Positions 35,245-43,435 of a stretch of 64,000 nt of DNA are shown here, piece after piece. The number at the start of each line of letters is the position of its first letter. The first letter of the stretch is position 1. This DNA is from Geminisphaera colitermitum TAV2 (GTDB lineage: Bacteria; Verrucomicrobiota; Verrucomicrobiia; Opitutales; Opitutaceae), in contig NZ_ABEA03000004.1 in NCBI RefSeq assembly GCF_000171235.2, positions 1-64,000 of the forward strand. Reading direction: 5' to 3'. The notes beneath the pieces are model-generated. The model did not search any database. It was not told the DNA's origin and worked only from the letters and a program-made list of their open reading frames with translations. A program made the translations under genes and the position numbers.

Positions 35245-36732
35245 TTACAGATAGCTGTAGCCGATGGGTGAATCCTCCTGTTTTCGGTCGAGGAGGGCGT
35301 TGACGATGCGGTCGTAGAGAGACTGCGCGCCGGCGTAACCGGCGTGGAGGATGCGCTGGCCGCCGATGCGGTCGTGGACGGGGAAGCCGCAGCGGATGAG
35401 GGGGACGTTGAGCTGGCGGGCGAGGCTGTATCCCTTGCTGGAACCGATGAGAAAATCGGGCTGGAGTTCGGCGGCCTGGGCGGCGATGTCGGCGAAGTCG
35501 GCGCCTTCGCGGATGTGGGTGCGTTCGTCGAGCTCGGGCACGGCGGCATGGAGGGCCTTGGCAAGGTGGCCGCTGCGTCCGCCGGAGGCGCAGAGCACGG
35601 GAACCACGCCAAACTCGGTGAGCAGGGAGGCGAGCCCGACGACGAGATCCTCCTCGCCGTAAACGAGGGCGCGTTTTTCAAAGACGTATTTGTGACCGTC
35701 CACCCAGCTGTCGATGAGCCGGCCGCGCTCAAGCGTGAGTTCGTCGGGGATTTTTTGGTCGGCGAGGGCGGTGAGGTGTTCGATGAAACGGTCGGTCTCG
35801 CGCAATCCGATCGGAAGTCCGAGGCGATAGGGAAGGATTCCGTGGCGGCGCGCGAGCACGGTCGCCGCGGTGGCCGAGGCGTGGGCGAGGACGCGTCCGA
35901 ATTCGATGGATACGCGAGCGCGGGCGAGCGTGTGGATGGCGTCAACGGACGTGCCGCCGGCGGGAAGTTTTTCGTAGTCGTCCCACGACGGGCCGTCGAG
36001 CGTGTCGCTGTAGTCGGGCAGGATCGTGACCGGCAGGGCGAAGGCGGCGGCGATGCGCTTGAGCTCGCGAAGATCGGCCGGCGAGAGCATGCCGGGAAAA
36101 AGCGCGACGGAGTCCGATGGAGCGGCGGCGTCCCCGCCGCCGGACGCGCGCCCGCGCGCCCAATCCTGCGGGACTGTCGTCCCGTCCGGCGGCGGGGACG
36201 CCGCCGCTCCGGGGCAGAGGGTTTCGACAAGGGCGCGCACGGTGTCGTGGAAGCCGTTGGCATGGGTGCCGCGGTAGCTGGCGCAGGAGACGGGAACGAT
36301 GGGCGGAAGAGGCGCGCCGTTGATCCCATCGGAATGCGCTTTGTGGAAATCGCGGAGGTGGCTGGCCAGGTCTTCGCCGATGGTTTCGCTGAGGCAGGTG
36401 GTGGCGAGCCCGACGAGTTCGGGTTTGTACTGGCGGATGACGTTTTCGAGCCCGATGCGGACATTCAGGCCGCCGCCGAAGACGGCGCTGCTTTCGGAAA
36501 AGTTGGACGCGGCGATGTCCATCGGCTCCCGGAAATGGCTGATGACGTACCGCCGGATGTAGGTGGCGCAGCCCTGCGAGCCGTGGAGAAACGGAACCGC
36601 GCCCCGCACGCCGCGGAAGGCGAGGCAGGCACCGAGCGGTGTGCAGAGCTTGCAGGCATTGGTCGTGGCGTTGGGATAAGGCTCGGCACCGATGCCGTTG
36701 ACGCGGGCAAAGGATTCGGTGGGGGCGATCAT
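35245..36732 (-). CDS. nifN: FeMo-cofactor scaffold NifN, with in-frame repeat insertion
   Basis: Beta-type subunit of the NifEN scaffold on which NifB-co matures to FeMo-co. The start 36732 overlaps the nifE stop by four bases (ATGA). Recognisable blocks are CKLCTPLGACLAFRGVRGAVPFLHGSQGC near the N-terminus, TTCLSETIGEDL, and SCASYRGTHANGFHDTVRALVETLCPG. At about residues 175-205 there is AAASPPPDGTTVPQDWARGR and following GGGDAAAP, encoded by repeat A; beyond it the normal sequence resumes (LFPGMLSPADLRELKR, VTILPDYSDTLDGPSWDDYEKLPAGGT). The frame is kept throughout, so a 495-residue protein with a low-complexity loop should be made. Whether it is active cannot be told. Confidence 0.95.
   Translation of the reverse strand: MIAPTESFARVNGIGAEPYPNATTNACKLCTPLGACLAFRGVRGAVPFLHGSQGCATYIRRYVISHFREPMDIAASNFSESSAVFGGGLNVRIGLENVIRQYKPELVGLATTCLSETIGEDLASHLRDFHKAHSDGINGAPLPPIVPVSCASYRGTHANGFHDTVRALVETLCPGAAASPPPDGTTVPQDWARGRASGGGDAAAPSDSVALFPGMLSPADLRELKRIAAAFALPVTILPDYSDTLDGPSWDDYEKLPAGGTSVDAIHTLARARVSIEFGRVLAHASATAATVLARRHGILPYRLGLPIGLRETDRFIEHLTALADQKIPDELTLERGRLIDSWVDGHKYVFEKRALVYGEEDLVVGLASLLTEFGVVPVLCASGGRSGHLAKALHAAVPELDERTHIREGADFADIAAQAAELQPDFLIGSSKGYSLARQLNVPLIRCGFPVHDRIGGQRILHAGYAGAQSLYDRIVNALLDRKQEDSPIGYSYL
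36119..36210. repeat. GGAGCGGCGGCG palindromic repeat A, inside nifN
   Basis: 92 bases with terminal inverted arms GGAGCGGCGGCGTCCCCGCC and GGCGGGGACGCCGCCGCTCC and a variable centre (CGCGCGCCC..GGACTGTCGTCCCG). Same family as B-F. In frame it adds about 31 residues to NifN. Confidence 0.9.
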
Positions 36733-38291
36733 GACGGGAGTGGAGCGGCGGCGTCCCCGCCGTCGGACGGGACGACAGTCCCGCAGAATTGGGCGCGCTG
36801 ACGCGCGTCCGGCGGCGGGGGCGCCGCCGCTCCGTGGTGAGGACGCGCGGCACGGCGCGGTGTGTATTTCCAGACTGGAGACATGACGCTGGCGTATACC
36901 TCGCGGGCGAAATTGAGCATGCCGACGTAGCCGGCGAGCGCCTCCTTGCGCTCGTGGTTGTGGTCGCAGAAACCGATGCCGAGTTTGTACGCGATGGGGC
37001 GCTCCTTCACGCCGCCGATGAAAAGATCGACGTCTTTTTCGAGGCAGAATTTGGCGAGTTCGAGCGGGTTGGAATCGTCCACGATGACGGTGCCGGGGTC
37101 GCACATCTGGCGGAGCATCTCGTAGTCGTCCTTGTCGCCGGTCTGGGTGCCGACGAGGGCGGTGGTCATGCCGAGGGTGCGCAGGGCGCGGACAAGCGAG
37201 AAGGCCTTGAACGCGCCGCCGACATAGATGGCCGCCTTTTTGCCGGTGAGCTTTTCCCGGTGGCGGCGCAGCTCGGGCATGATCTTTTCGATTTCCTCGC
37301 GAACGACGGCCTGGGTGCGCCCGGTCAGTCCGGGGTCTTGCGCGGAGAAGTGGCCGGCCACTTCGTAGAGCGCGGACGACATGTCCTCGATGCCGAAGAA
37401 GGAGACGCGCTTGAAGGGGATGCCGTGGTCTTTCTCCAGCATCTTCGCGAGCGAGGTCATGGAGCCGGAGCACTGCACGAGATTGAGCTTCGCGCCGTGG
37501 CAGCGGCGGATGTCATCGACGCGGCCGTCGCCGGTGAGCGTGGAGACGACATTCACGCCCATGCGCCGGAAGTAGTCGCGAATGACCCAGGTCTCGCCGG
37601 CGATGTTGAAGTCCCCGAGGAGATTGATGCTGACGGGAGGAATGTCGGAAATGTCGCCGGTGCCGACGAGGCGATACACCGCATCGCAGGCGGCGCGGTA
37701 TCCGGTTTTTTTGGTGCCTTTGAAGCCTTCGGAGGCGACGGGAATGACGGGGATGCCGGTGTCGCGGGCGACGCTCTTGCAGATGGCCTCCACGTCGTCG
37801 CCGATGACGCCGACGATACAGGTGGAGTAAACGAAGGCGGCCTTGGGCGAATGACGGGCGATGAGTTCGCGGAGGGCGGCTCCGAGTTTTTTCTCACCGC
37901 CGTAGATGACGTCCATTTCCTGGAGGTCGGTGGAGAAGCTGTTGCGGAAGAGCTGGGAGCCGCTGCTCTGCGCGCCGCGGATGTCCCAGGTGTAGGCCGC
38001 GCAGCCGATGGGGCCGTGCACGAGATGCAGGGCATCGGCGATGGGATAAAGAATGACGCGCGAGCCGCAGAAGGCGCACGCGCGCTGGGTGACGGAACCG
38101 GCGAGACTGTTGCGGTCGCAGGCGAGCGGCGCGGGAGCGGAGGCGGCGGCCCCGGCGATCGTGATCGACGCGGCGCGGGCGGGAAGGATGGCGATGGACT
38201 GCGCGACGGCGGAGGGAGCGACGACAGACGAAGGCGTGGCGGCGGGAGGCGTCGATGTGGCAGGTGGCAAATTGTCGGCGATCTGAACCAT
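36729..38291 (-). CDS. nifE: FeMo-cofactor scaffold NifE, with repeat-derived tail
   Basis: Alpha-type subunit of the NifEN scaffold. The 520-residue protein starts at 38291 with an Ala/Pro/Ser-rich extension of about 55 residues, then conserved cluster-binding blocks: QRACAFCGSRVILYPIADALHLVHGPIGC, YSTCIVGVIGDDVEA, GFKGTKKTGYRAA and YVGGAFKAFSLV. Typical NifE sequence ends near residue 485 (VMSPVWKYTPRR). The last about 30 residues (AAAPPPPDARQRAQFCGTVV...) come from repeat B and end in the overlap with nifN. A possible sigma-54 promoter and an upstream palindrome precede it. An N-terminal duplicate of this gene is at 39798-39930. Confidence 0.97.
   Translation of the reverse strand: MVQIADNLPPATSTPPAATPSSVVAPSAVAQSIAILPARAASITIAGAAASAPAPLACDRNSLAGSVTQRACAFCGSRVILYPIADALHLVHGPIGCAAYTWDIRGAQSSGSQLFRNSFSTDLQEMDVIYGGEKKLGAALRELIARHSPKAAFVYSTCIVGVIGDDVEAICKSVARDTGIPVIPVASEGFKGTKKTGYRAACDAVYRLVGTGDISDIPPVSINLLGDFNIAGETWVIRDYFRRMGVNVVSTLTGDGRVDDIRRCHGAKLNLVQCSGSMTSLAKMLEKDHGIPFKRVSFFGIEDMSSALYEVAGHFSAQDPGLTGRTQAVVREEIEKIMPELRRHREKLTGKKAAIYVGGAFKAFSLVRALRTLGMTTALVGTQTGDKDDYEMLRQMCDPGTVIVDDSNPLELAKFCLEKDVDLFIGGVKERPIAYKLGIGFCDHNHERKEALAGYVGMLNFAREVYASVMSPVWKYTPRRAARPHHGAAAPPPPDARQRAQFCGTVVPSDGGDAAAPLPS
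36742..36833. repeat. palindromic repeat B, at the nifE 3' end
   Basis: 92-base member of the family (GGAGCGGCGGCGTCCCCGCC ... GGCGCCGCCGCTCC) lying in the last codons of nifE, ten bases before the nifN start. It supplies the C-terminal tail of NifE. Confidence 0.9.
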
Positions 38292-38308
38292 TGGCTGCCG
38301 TCTCCTAT

Positions 38309-38324
38309 AGCGGGAGCGGTGCCA
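38309..38324 (-). promoter_or_regulatory. candidate sigma-54 promoter of nifENB
   Basis: TGGCACCGCTCCCGCT has GG and GC ten bases apart and a perfect -24 TGGCAC; the -12 element is CCGCT instead of TTGCT. It resembles the nifH candidate (TGGCATACGCGACGCT). Problem: the predicted start lies only about seven bases before the nifE ATG, beyond the Shine-Dalgarno-like AGGAGA. Moderate to low support. Confidence 0.4.
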
Positions 38325-38463
38325 TGCCTTTGGGGAGGGAGGATGTGATGGTGTTACTTGCTGGTTTTTAGAGGGATAAAAATGGAGTTTTTTTGACGGG
38401 CATGTAAACCGGCCAGTCAGTGGCGGGGGAAAAGCTACCGAAGGGTCGGCTCCGGGAGGGTGA

Positions 38464-38481
38464 TCCTACAAAAATGTGGGA
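38464..38481. promoter_or_regulatory. upstream palindrome shared with nifH
   Basis: TCCTACAAAAATGTGGGA, an imperfect 6-bp inverted repeat with a 6-base AT spacer, 140 bases upstream of the candidate -24/-12 element. The nifH region has the matching TCCTACGAAAATGTAGGA 131 bases upstream of its promoter. Candidate activator-binding site. Confidence 0.55.
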
Positions 38482-38517
38482 TTTTTGTGGCCGGGAGGGG
38501 CGGTGACGGAAACCCTG

Positions 38518-39408
38518 TCAGGAGCCCCGCGATCTGAGTTCGCCGATAAAATCCTTCAGCAGTTTTGACCGGTCGCCGGTTCGCCATACCGCCCAGAGCT
38601 GGAACTGGAGCTGCGTCCGTGCATCGTCCAATGGACGGTAGCAGACTTGTCGTTGCCGGGCGGTCACAAGCGCCTTGGGGAGGAGGCTGATGCCTTGCCC
38701 TGAAGCGATCAGAGGCACGAGAGCATTGATGCTGTCGACGTTTTTGAGTTGCTGCCGGGAAAGACCCTTTCGCGGCAGCAGCTTGCGGATGTCCTGCAAA
38801 TGGGGCGATCCCCGGCCGGATCCGAGGAACAAAAATGTTTCCTGGCGGATGTCGTCCCAGCGCACCTTGCGCTGGCGCGCCAGCGGGTGGTCACGACCCA
38901 GGACCACCCCGAAGGGAGAACGCAGCATCAGAGTCTGGTCGAAGTTGGCGCGGGGAATCGCCTCCCGCTTGCTGACGAAGGCGATCTGGATTTCGCCCCG
39001 TTGCAGGGCGTCGATCTGGTCCCGCGGATGCTTGTCCAGTATGTGAAATTTCACCTGCGAATGGTTCTTGCGAAATCGCTTCAGGACGTCCGGCAGCACG
39101 CTTTCCCAGAAGGGGCCGGCTGTTCCCACCATGAGCTGACGCGGTTCTTCCGCTTCGTCGAGCAGGGCGGCCACCGCAAGGTCTACGGACGAGAGGATTT
39201 TCAGGGAGTCTTTCCTGAACTGTTGCCCGGCCTTCGTCAGCCAGACGCTGACCGTGGTCCGCTCAAGCAGCCTGACGCCCAATTCTTGCTCGAGATCCCT
39301 GATCTGTTTGCTGAGCGCAGGATGGCTGATCCGCAGCCGGTCTGCCGCGCGGCGAAAATTCAATTCCTCCGCGACAGCCAGAAAATAACGCAGGTGCCTG
39401 AGTTCCAT
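38518..39408 (-). CDS. LysR-family transcription regulator
   Basis: A 296-residue regulator of standard length: N-terminal winged helix-turn-helix (LRHLRYFLAVAEELNFRRAADRLRISHPALSKQIRDLEQELGVRLLERT) and a C-terminal periplasmic-binding-like effector domain (LMVGTAGPFWESVLPDVLKRF, SGQGISLLPKALV). It lies in the same direction as nifE and ends 37 bases before the upstream palindrome. Regulation of nif genes or of aromatic/other metabolism are both possible; effector unknown. A second copy is not present near nifH. Confidence 0.9.
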   Translation of the reverse strand: MELRHLRYFLAVAEELNFRRAADRLRISHPALSKQIRDLEQELGVRLLERTTVSVWLTKAGQQFRKDSLKILSSVDLAVAALLDEAEEPRQLMVGTAGPFWESVLPDVLKRFRKNHSQVKFHILDKHPRDQIDALQRGEIQIAFVSKREAIPRANFDQTLMLRSPFGVVLGRDHPLARQRKVRWDDIRQETFLFLGSGRGSPHLQDIRKLLPRKGLSRQQLKNVDSINALVPLIASGQGISLLPKALVTARQRQVCYRPLDDARTQLQFQLWAVWRTGDRSKLLKDFIGELRSRGS

Positions 39409-39537
39409 TCAGGGTGGCTTGTAACTTCAGGTTACCAGTGTGGAAACATCAAAGTCATTCCGCGCGGCAGCCGGGAAAGCGAACAAGCGGTGGGCGCGCC
39501 GGGCGTCGGCGTGTGGCCGCAGGCGCAGGGAGCGGCC

Positions 39538-39665
39538 GGAACGGCGGCGTCTCCGCCGCCGGACGGGGCGGCAGCCCCGCTGGTTTGAGGGGCGGAACCA
39601 ACAGGTGGCAGCAGCGGTTTCGGAGCGCGCTGGCGCGCGTCCGGAGGCGTTTTTCGCCGCCGCTT
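39538..39665. repeat. palindromic repeat C next to the nif scar
   Basis: 128 bases, opening GGAACGGCGGCGTCTCCGCC and closing with a degenerate arm (CGTCCGGAGGCGTTTTTCGC). Its centre (GGGGCGGCAGCCCCGCTGGT and the following CGGAACCAACAGGTGGC) is almost the same as repeat D, and so is the adjoining sequence coding for CACGHT, showing that the two loci are copies of one region. Confidence 0.85.
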
Positions 39666-39970
39666 CGTGTGGTATGGCATTACATGACAAGCTCGAACCA
39701 TTCCTCCGGGCAGGCGCGGTCCTTCTTGTTGAAAAGGGCGCTGGTGATCTGGTCGATGAGGCGGATGGCGCCGGCGTAGCCAATCGTAGTGAAAAATCGG
39801 TGATCGACGCGGCGCGGGCGGGAAGGATGGCGATGGACTGCGCGACGGCGGAGGGAGTGACGATCGACGAAGGCGTGGCGACGGGCGGCGTCGATGTGGC
39901 AGGTGGCAAATTGTCGGCGATCTGAACCATTGGCTGCCGTCTCCTATAGCGGGAGCGGTGCCATGCCTTT
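39666..39970 (-). pseudogene. nifE'-'nifK fusion scar
   Basis: Reading on the minus strand, 39970-39798 repeats the nifE promoter region, ATG (39930) and first 44 codons (QIADNLPPATSTPPVATPSS) with a few changes. At about 39797 it switches, out of frame, to the last 40 codons of nifK (FFTTIGYAGAIRLIDQITSA, CPEEWFELVM, stop). It is the product of a deletion joining a nifE start to a nifK end, and cannot make either protein. Confidence 0.9.
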
Positions 39971-39997
39971 TCCGGGAGAAGAGGAGACGGTGTAAAC

Positions 39998-40693
39998 CTA
40001 TTCTCCCGTGATTCTGACACTGCGATAGATCGAAAAACGATTGCCCGAAAGCAGGACGTTTTCAAAGGAGTCCAGTTCGGAGTCCTCGGTCTTCGCCAGC
40101 ACTTGTCCGTCGCATTCCAGCATCAACTGGCCGGTGGCTTTTTCCCATGTCAGCTTCAGCCTGGCCGGGGGAGTCTGGAGAGCGGGACGGGGGGACGGCA
40201 CACGATCCGCCCCCAGCACTTTGGACTGGGGGGTGCGGTCTTGATTTCTCAGTAAAATTTCGGGCTTTTCGCCAGCGGCGACATTGTTGACCATTCTGAT
40301 CGAGAAAGATCCCGCTGCATTGTTCGCAGGCGGAAGGCTCCATCTGACGATGTAGCCTTTTCCCAGCGTGCTGTCGAACAGGCCAAACCAAAGCAATGCG
40401 CCGGCCTCCGAATGCAAGGTCTCCACTTCAATGGAGAACGATTTTTTCAAGGTTTTGGGCAACGCATGGCCAATGACATGGTTGTTGATCCGCAAGGCCG
40501 GTTTGCCGTCGTCGAGTATCCTGATACCCGGCTTGCCTCGTTGGGAGACGTTTTGCCAGGTGTCATCCGATGATGCGTCTTCAAAGGTTTGTGTGAATAC
40601 TTCGGGAACTGGTGTCGCCGTCAGGAGCAATGGCAGCATCGCTGCCGCAAGGAACCAAAGGGGGCGACTGCGTCGGGGTTCGTGTGTTTTCAT
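39998..40693 (-). CDS. exported protein with concanavalin-like fold, unknown function
   Basis: A 231-residue protein with signal peptide (RPLWFLAAAMLPLLLTATPV). The mature part reads like a LamG or laminin-type beta sandwich: VFTQTFEDASSDDTWQNVSQRGKPGIRILDDGKPALRINNHVI, ALLWFGLFDSTLGKGYIVRWSLPP and RLKLTWEKATGQLMLECDGQVLAKTEDS, a pattern common in glycan-binding or heparinase-associated domains. It follows the beta-helix gene by 29 bases and probably belongs to the same operon. Confidence 0.6.
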   Translation of the reverse strand: MKTHEPRRSRPLWFLAAAMLPLLLTATPVPEVFTQTFEDASSDDTWQNVSQRGKPGIRILDDGKPALRINNHVIGHALPKTLKKSFSIEVETLHSEAGALLWFGLFDSTLGKGYIVRWSLPPANNAAGSFSIRMVNNVAAGEKPEILLRNQDRTPQSKVLGADRVPSPRPALQTPPARLKLTWEKATGQLMLECDGQVLAKTEDSELDSFENVLLSGNRFSIYRSVRITGE

Positions 40694-40721
40694 GGTTGGT
40701 GATGACGTGTGTGGATTGGTG

Positions 40722-43421
40722 TCATTGGAGTTTCGCGTTCAGGATGCCAGCGCGCTGAGCGGTTGTCATTTTTACAAAGTTACCTGCACCGCTGGTGAAG
40801 GCGTTGCCGGTGACGACAAGGGATTCGATCAGGGAGTCGGCGATCTCCACGCCGACGGGGGCGGTGAAATGGTTGCCGGTGATACGCAGCGATTTGATCG
40901 CATGGGGGTTTTGTTGTCTCGACGGTTTGCAGGAGGAAACCCAGATGGCGGGGCCGTGCGGATTGGTCAGTTGATTGCCCCGGAGCATGTAGTCAGTGGC
41001 GAGCGTTTTCCCGCCGAATATCGTGTAAATGCTGACCGCGCCTCTGGCGTAGGTCCACGGGTTGGGCGCGCCGGTGGAAATCGTGTTGTCGAGGATGCGA
41101 ACCTTGCGGGCGTTGAAGGCGCGGGCTTGTTCATAAATCGCAATGCCGGTGAGTCCGCAGTCGCTGATCGTGTTCCCGCTTACTTCAATCTCCGTGCCGC
41201 CGGCCAGGCCGATGCCGGCGCCGTATTCGGAGGCGGCGATTTTATTATCATGTATTTTCAGATACTGCGGCTCGCGGGCGATGCCGCCCAGCCAGAAAAC
41301 CAAAATGCCGGTGCGGGTCGTGTCCCGAATATCGCACCGGGTGATCTCCACCTGACGGGAGGCGAGGAGGCGGATGCCTTCCGTGGCGCAGGCGGAGATG
41401 CGGCTGTCGCGCACGGCGACCCGGTCGGAGGAATCGAGGAGGATACCGGGGCCGCTGGAATGCGTAATCGTCAGGTTTTGGAGGACGATGTCGCGCGAGG
41501 CGCTGACATCCAGCGCAGCCCGGTTGCGCGGTCCGGAAACTTCACCTTCATAGCGAAGCGTCATGTTCTGGATGGAACCGCCGTCTGTATCCAGGAATCG
41601 GATTCCTTGGCGGGAGCGGCTGGAGAATACGATGCGGGTGTCGTTACCGTCGCCGACGAAATGGAGAGGGCCGGAGGAGCGTCGGATGAGGAGGTGCTGG
41701 CGGATGGCGGTGCCGGGGGCATCCTCCGCTCCGGATTGAGGGACGAGGCGCCAGGTCCCGGCGGGAACATGGATGACCGCGCCGTCTGCGGGAGCGGCGG
41801 CAATGGCGTCGAGGAAGGCGGGAAGATCGTTGTGAAGGCCGTCACCCCGGGCGCCGTGGTCGCGGACGTTGATCTGAGGCAGACCGCCGGTGTTGACGGC
41901 GGCGGGGAGAGCCCAGCGGGTTTCGTCCGGCGCACGGCGCGGACGGGCGAAAACATCCTCCGGAACCGGCTCATTGTCCTGGTGGATCGCCCCCGGATTG
42001 GGCGGAGACATGGCGGCAATCTTGTCCATGCCGACGCGGATGGCTCCCCCGGCGTTCCCCGACAAGCGGTTATCGTGGATATCCAGTGATTCGATACGTG
42101 AATCCCTGGTCGGAGTGGCCCGGATTGCCTCTCCCAAATTACCGGCAATCTCATTGCCGGCGATTTCTATCCGGCGGTTTCTCAGTGGAAAGGGGTAGCC
42201 CAGGCCGACGCCCTCGCCCTGACCGGAGAGGATCCGGTTGCCAACGAGGCGCGTGGTTCCGGTGTCCTCGGCGACGAGGATGCCGGCGCTGGTGTTGTAA
42301 CCGACAAGGTTGTTGTCGGGTCGGACAACGAGGCCGGCGCGGATCACGGTGTTGTTCCCGACCAGAACATCCTCCGAAGGAGGCAATCCCTCGCCTTTGT
42401 CGTGGTCCATTACGAGGATGCCGGGGAAAACGGTGCCTTCGACCCAGTTGTCGCGAACCTCAATGTTTTTTCCGCTGACGCCGATGCCGCGACCCCAGCG
42501 GGTGCCGATCACGGTGTTGTGAAGAGCGCGGTAATTTCTCCCCCAGAGGGAATAATCGACCCGCTGGTTGTCGTTGGTGGCCATCCACAGGGCGACCCCG
42601 TCGTCGCCGCTGTTCTCGATGCGACACCAGGCGACGGTGACGTCGTTGCCGTTGCGAACATGGATCGAATCGGCGGAGGTGTTGCGGACGTCGCAGTCAA
42701 CGATCCAGAGGCGTTCTCCCTCGTTCCATGAGACGACGCCCATGCGTCCTTGTTCGAAGGATACACGAACGATCTGGATGTCACCGGCCTTGCCCCCGAG
42801 ATTGACGGAGGTGATGCCGGTGCCTGGCGCCCAGCGCATTTGCAGGAGGGGCTCCACCACGAAACGCAGGTCGCGGAGACTGAGGCGGGTCGCACCATCA
42901 AGGTGCCAGCCGTAAAAAACGGTGTCCGTATCCGATGCGGGATGACGGAACAGGATCTCGGAGGGATCGCCTTCGCCGACAAAATGGATATTCGCCAGAG
43001 GTTTCAGGCCGACGCGCGGCGTCCATCCATGGCGTTGCGGGAGGGGGGCGGAGGCGAAGTAGTAACGTCCGGCGGGCACGAACACGATGCCGCCTTCCGG
43101 CTGCAGAGTGCTGATGGCGCGGTCGAAAGCGGCTTTGTCATCGGTGATTCCATCGCCGAGGGCGCCGTGGTCCCGGACGCTCACCACGCGCATGTCTTCG
43201 TAGTTGATTCTCGGCATGTTCTCCAGCCCGGGCCGATCGTAAAATGAGGCCGGGAGGTTTTTGACGGAAAGACTCTCCTGCGCGAGCGCAGGGAGATGTC
43301 CCCCAAGGAACAGAATGCCGGCGGCAACAAAACCGGGAAGGCTCCATCGAAGAGGGCGAAACGTCGCGGGCGTGCACGGACGGTTTTGGGTGAGGACAAC
43401 AGGGGGGGGGGGATCTTCCAT
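40722..43421 (-). CDS. secreted double beta-helix protein (pectate-lyase-like)
   Basis: An 899-residue protein with two pectate-lyase-type beta-helix domains, each introduced by a typical glycoside-hydrolase-28-like motif: VVSVRDHGALGDGITDDKAAFDRAI near residue 80 and INVRDHGARGDGLHNDLPAFLDAI near residue 520. Between and after them are many right-handed helix turns with Asn-ladders (VGNNTVIRAGLVV, LKIHDNKIAASEYG, RGNQLTNPHG). The signal peptide follows a short Pro-rich start (MEDPPPPVVL); that Pro run is an 11-base C-tract, so slippage in codons 4-7 would switch the gene off. Likely acts on pectin-like polysaccharide; activity not proven. Confidence 0.75.
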   Translation of the reverse strand: MEDPPPPVVLTQNRPCTPATFRPLRWSLPGFVAAGILFLGGHLPALAQESLSVKNLPASFYDRPGLENMPRINYEDMRVVSVRDHGALGDGITDDKAAFDRAISTLQPEGGIVFVPAGRYYFASAPLPQRHGWTPRVGLKPLANIHFVGEGDPSEILFRHPASDTDTVFYGWHLDGATRLSLRDLRFVVEPLLQMRWAPGTGITSVNLGGKAGDIQIVRVSFEQGRMGVVSWNEGERLWIVDCDVRNTSADSIHVRNGNDVTVAWCRIENSGDDGVALWMATNDNQRVDYSLWGRNYRALHNTVIGTRWGRGIGVSGKNIEVRDNWVEGTVFPGILVMDHDKGEGLPPSEDVLVGNNTVIRAGLVVRPDNNLVGYNTSAGILVAEDTGTTRLVGNRILSGQGEGVGLGYPFPLRNRRIEIAGNEIAGNLGEAIRATPTRDSRIESLDIHDNRLSGNAGGAIRVGMDKIAAMSPPNPGAIHQDNEPVPEDVFARPRRAPDETRWALPAAVNTGGLPQINVRDHGARGDGLHNDLPAFLDAIAAAPADGAVIHVPAGTWRLVPQSGAEDAPGTAIRQHLLIRRSSGPLHFVGDGNDTRIVFSSRSRQGIRFLDTDGGSIQNMTLRYEGEVSGPRNRAALDVSASRDIVLQNLTITHSSGPGILLDSSDRVAVRDSRISACATEGIRLLASRQVEITRCDIRDTTRTGILVFWLGGIAREPQYLKIHDNKIAASEYGAGIGLAGGTEIEVSGNTISDCGLTGIAIYEQARAFNARKVRILDNTISTGAPNPWTYARGAVSIYTIFGGKTLATDYMLRGNQLTNPHGPAIWVSSCKPSRQQNPHAIKSLRITGNHFTAPVGVEIADSLIESLVVTGNAFTSGAGNFVKMTTAQRAGILNAKLQ

Positions 43422-43435
43422 GCTGGGAAAGGGTG

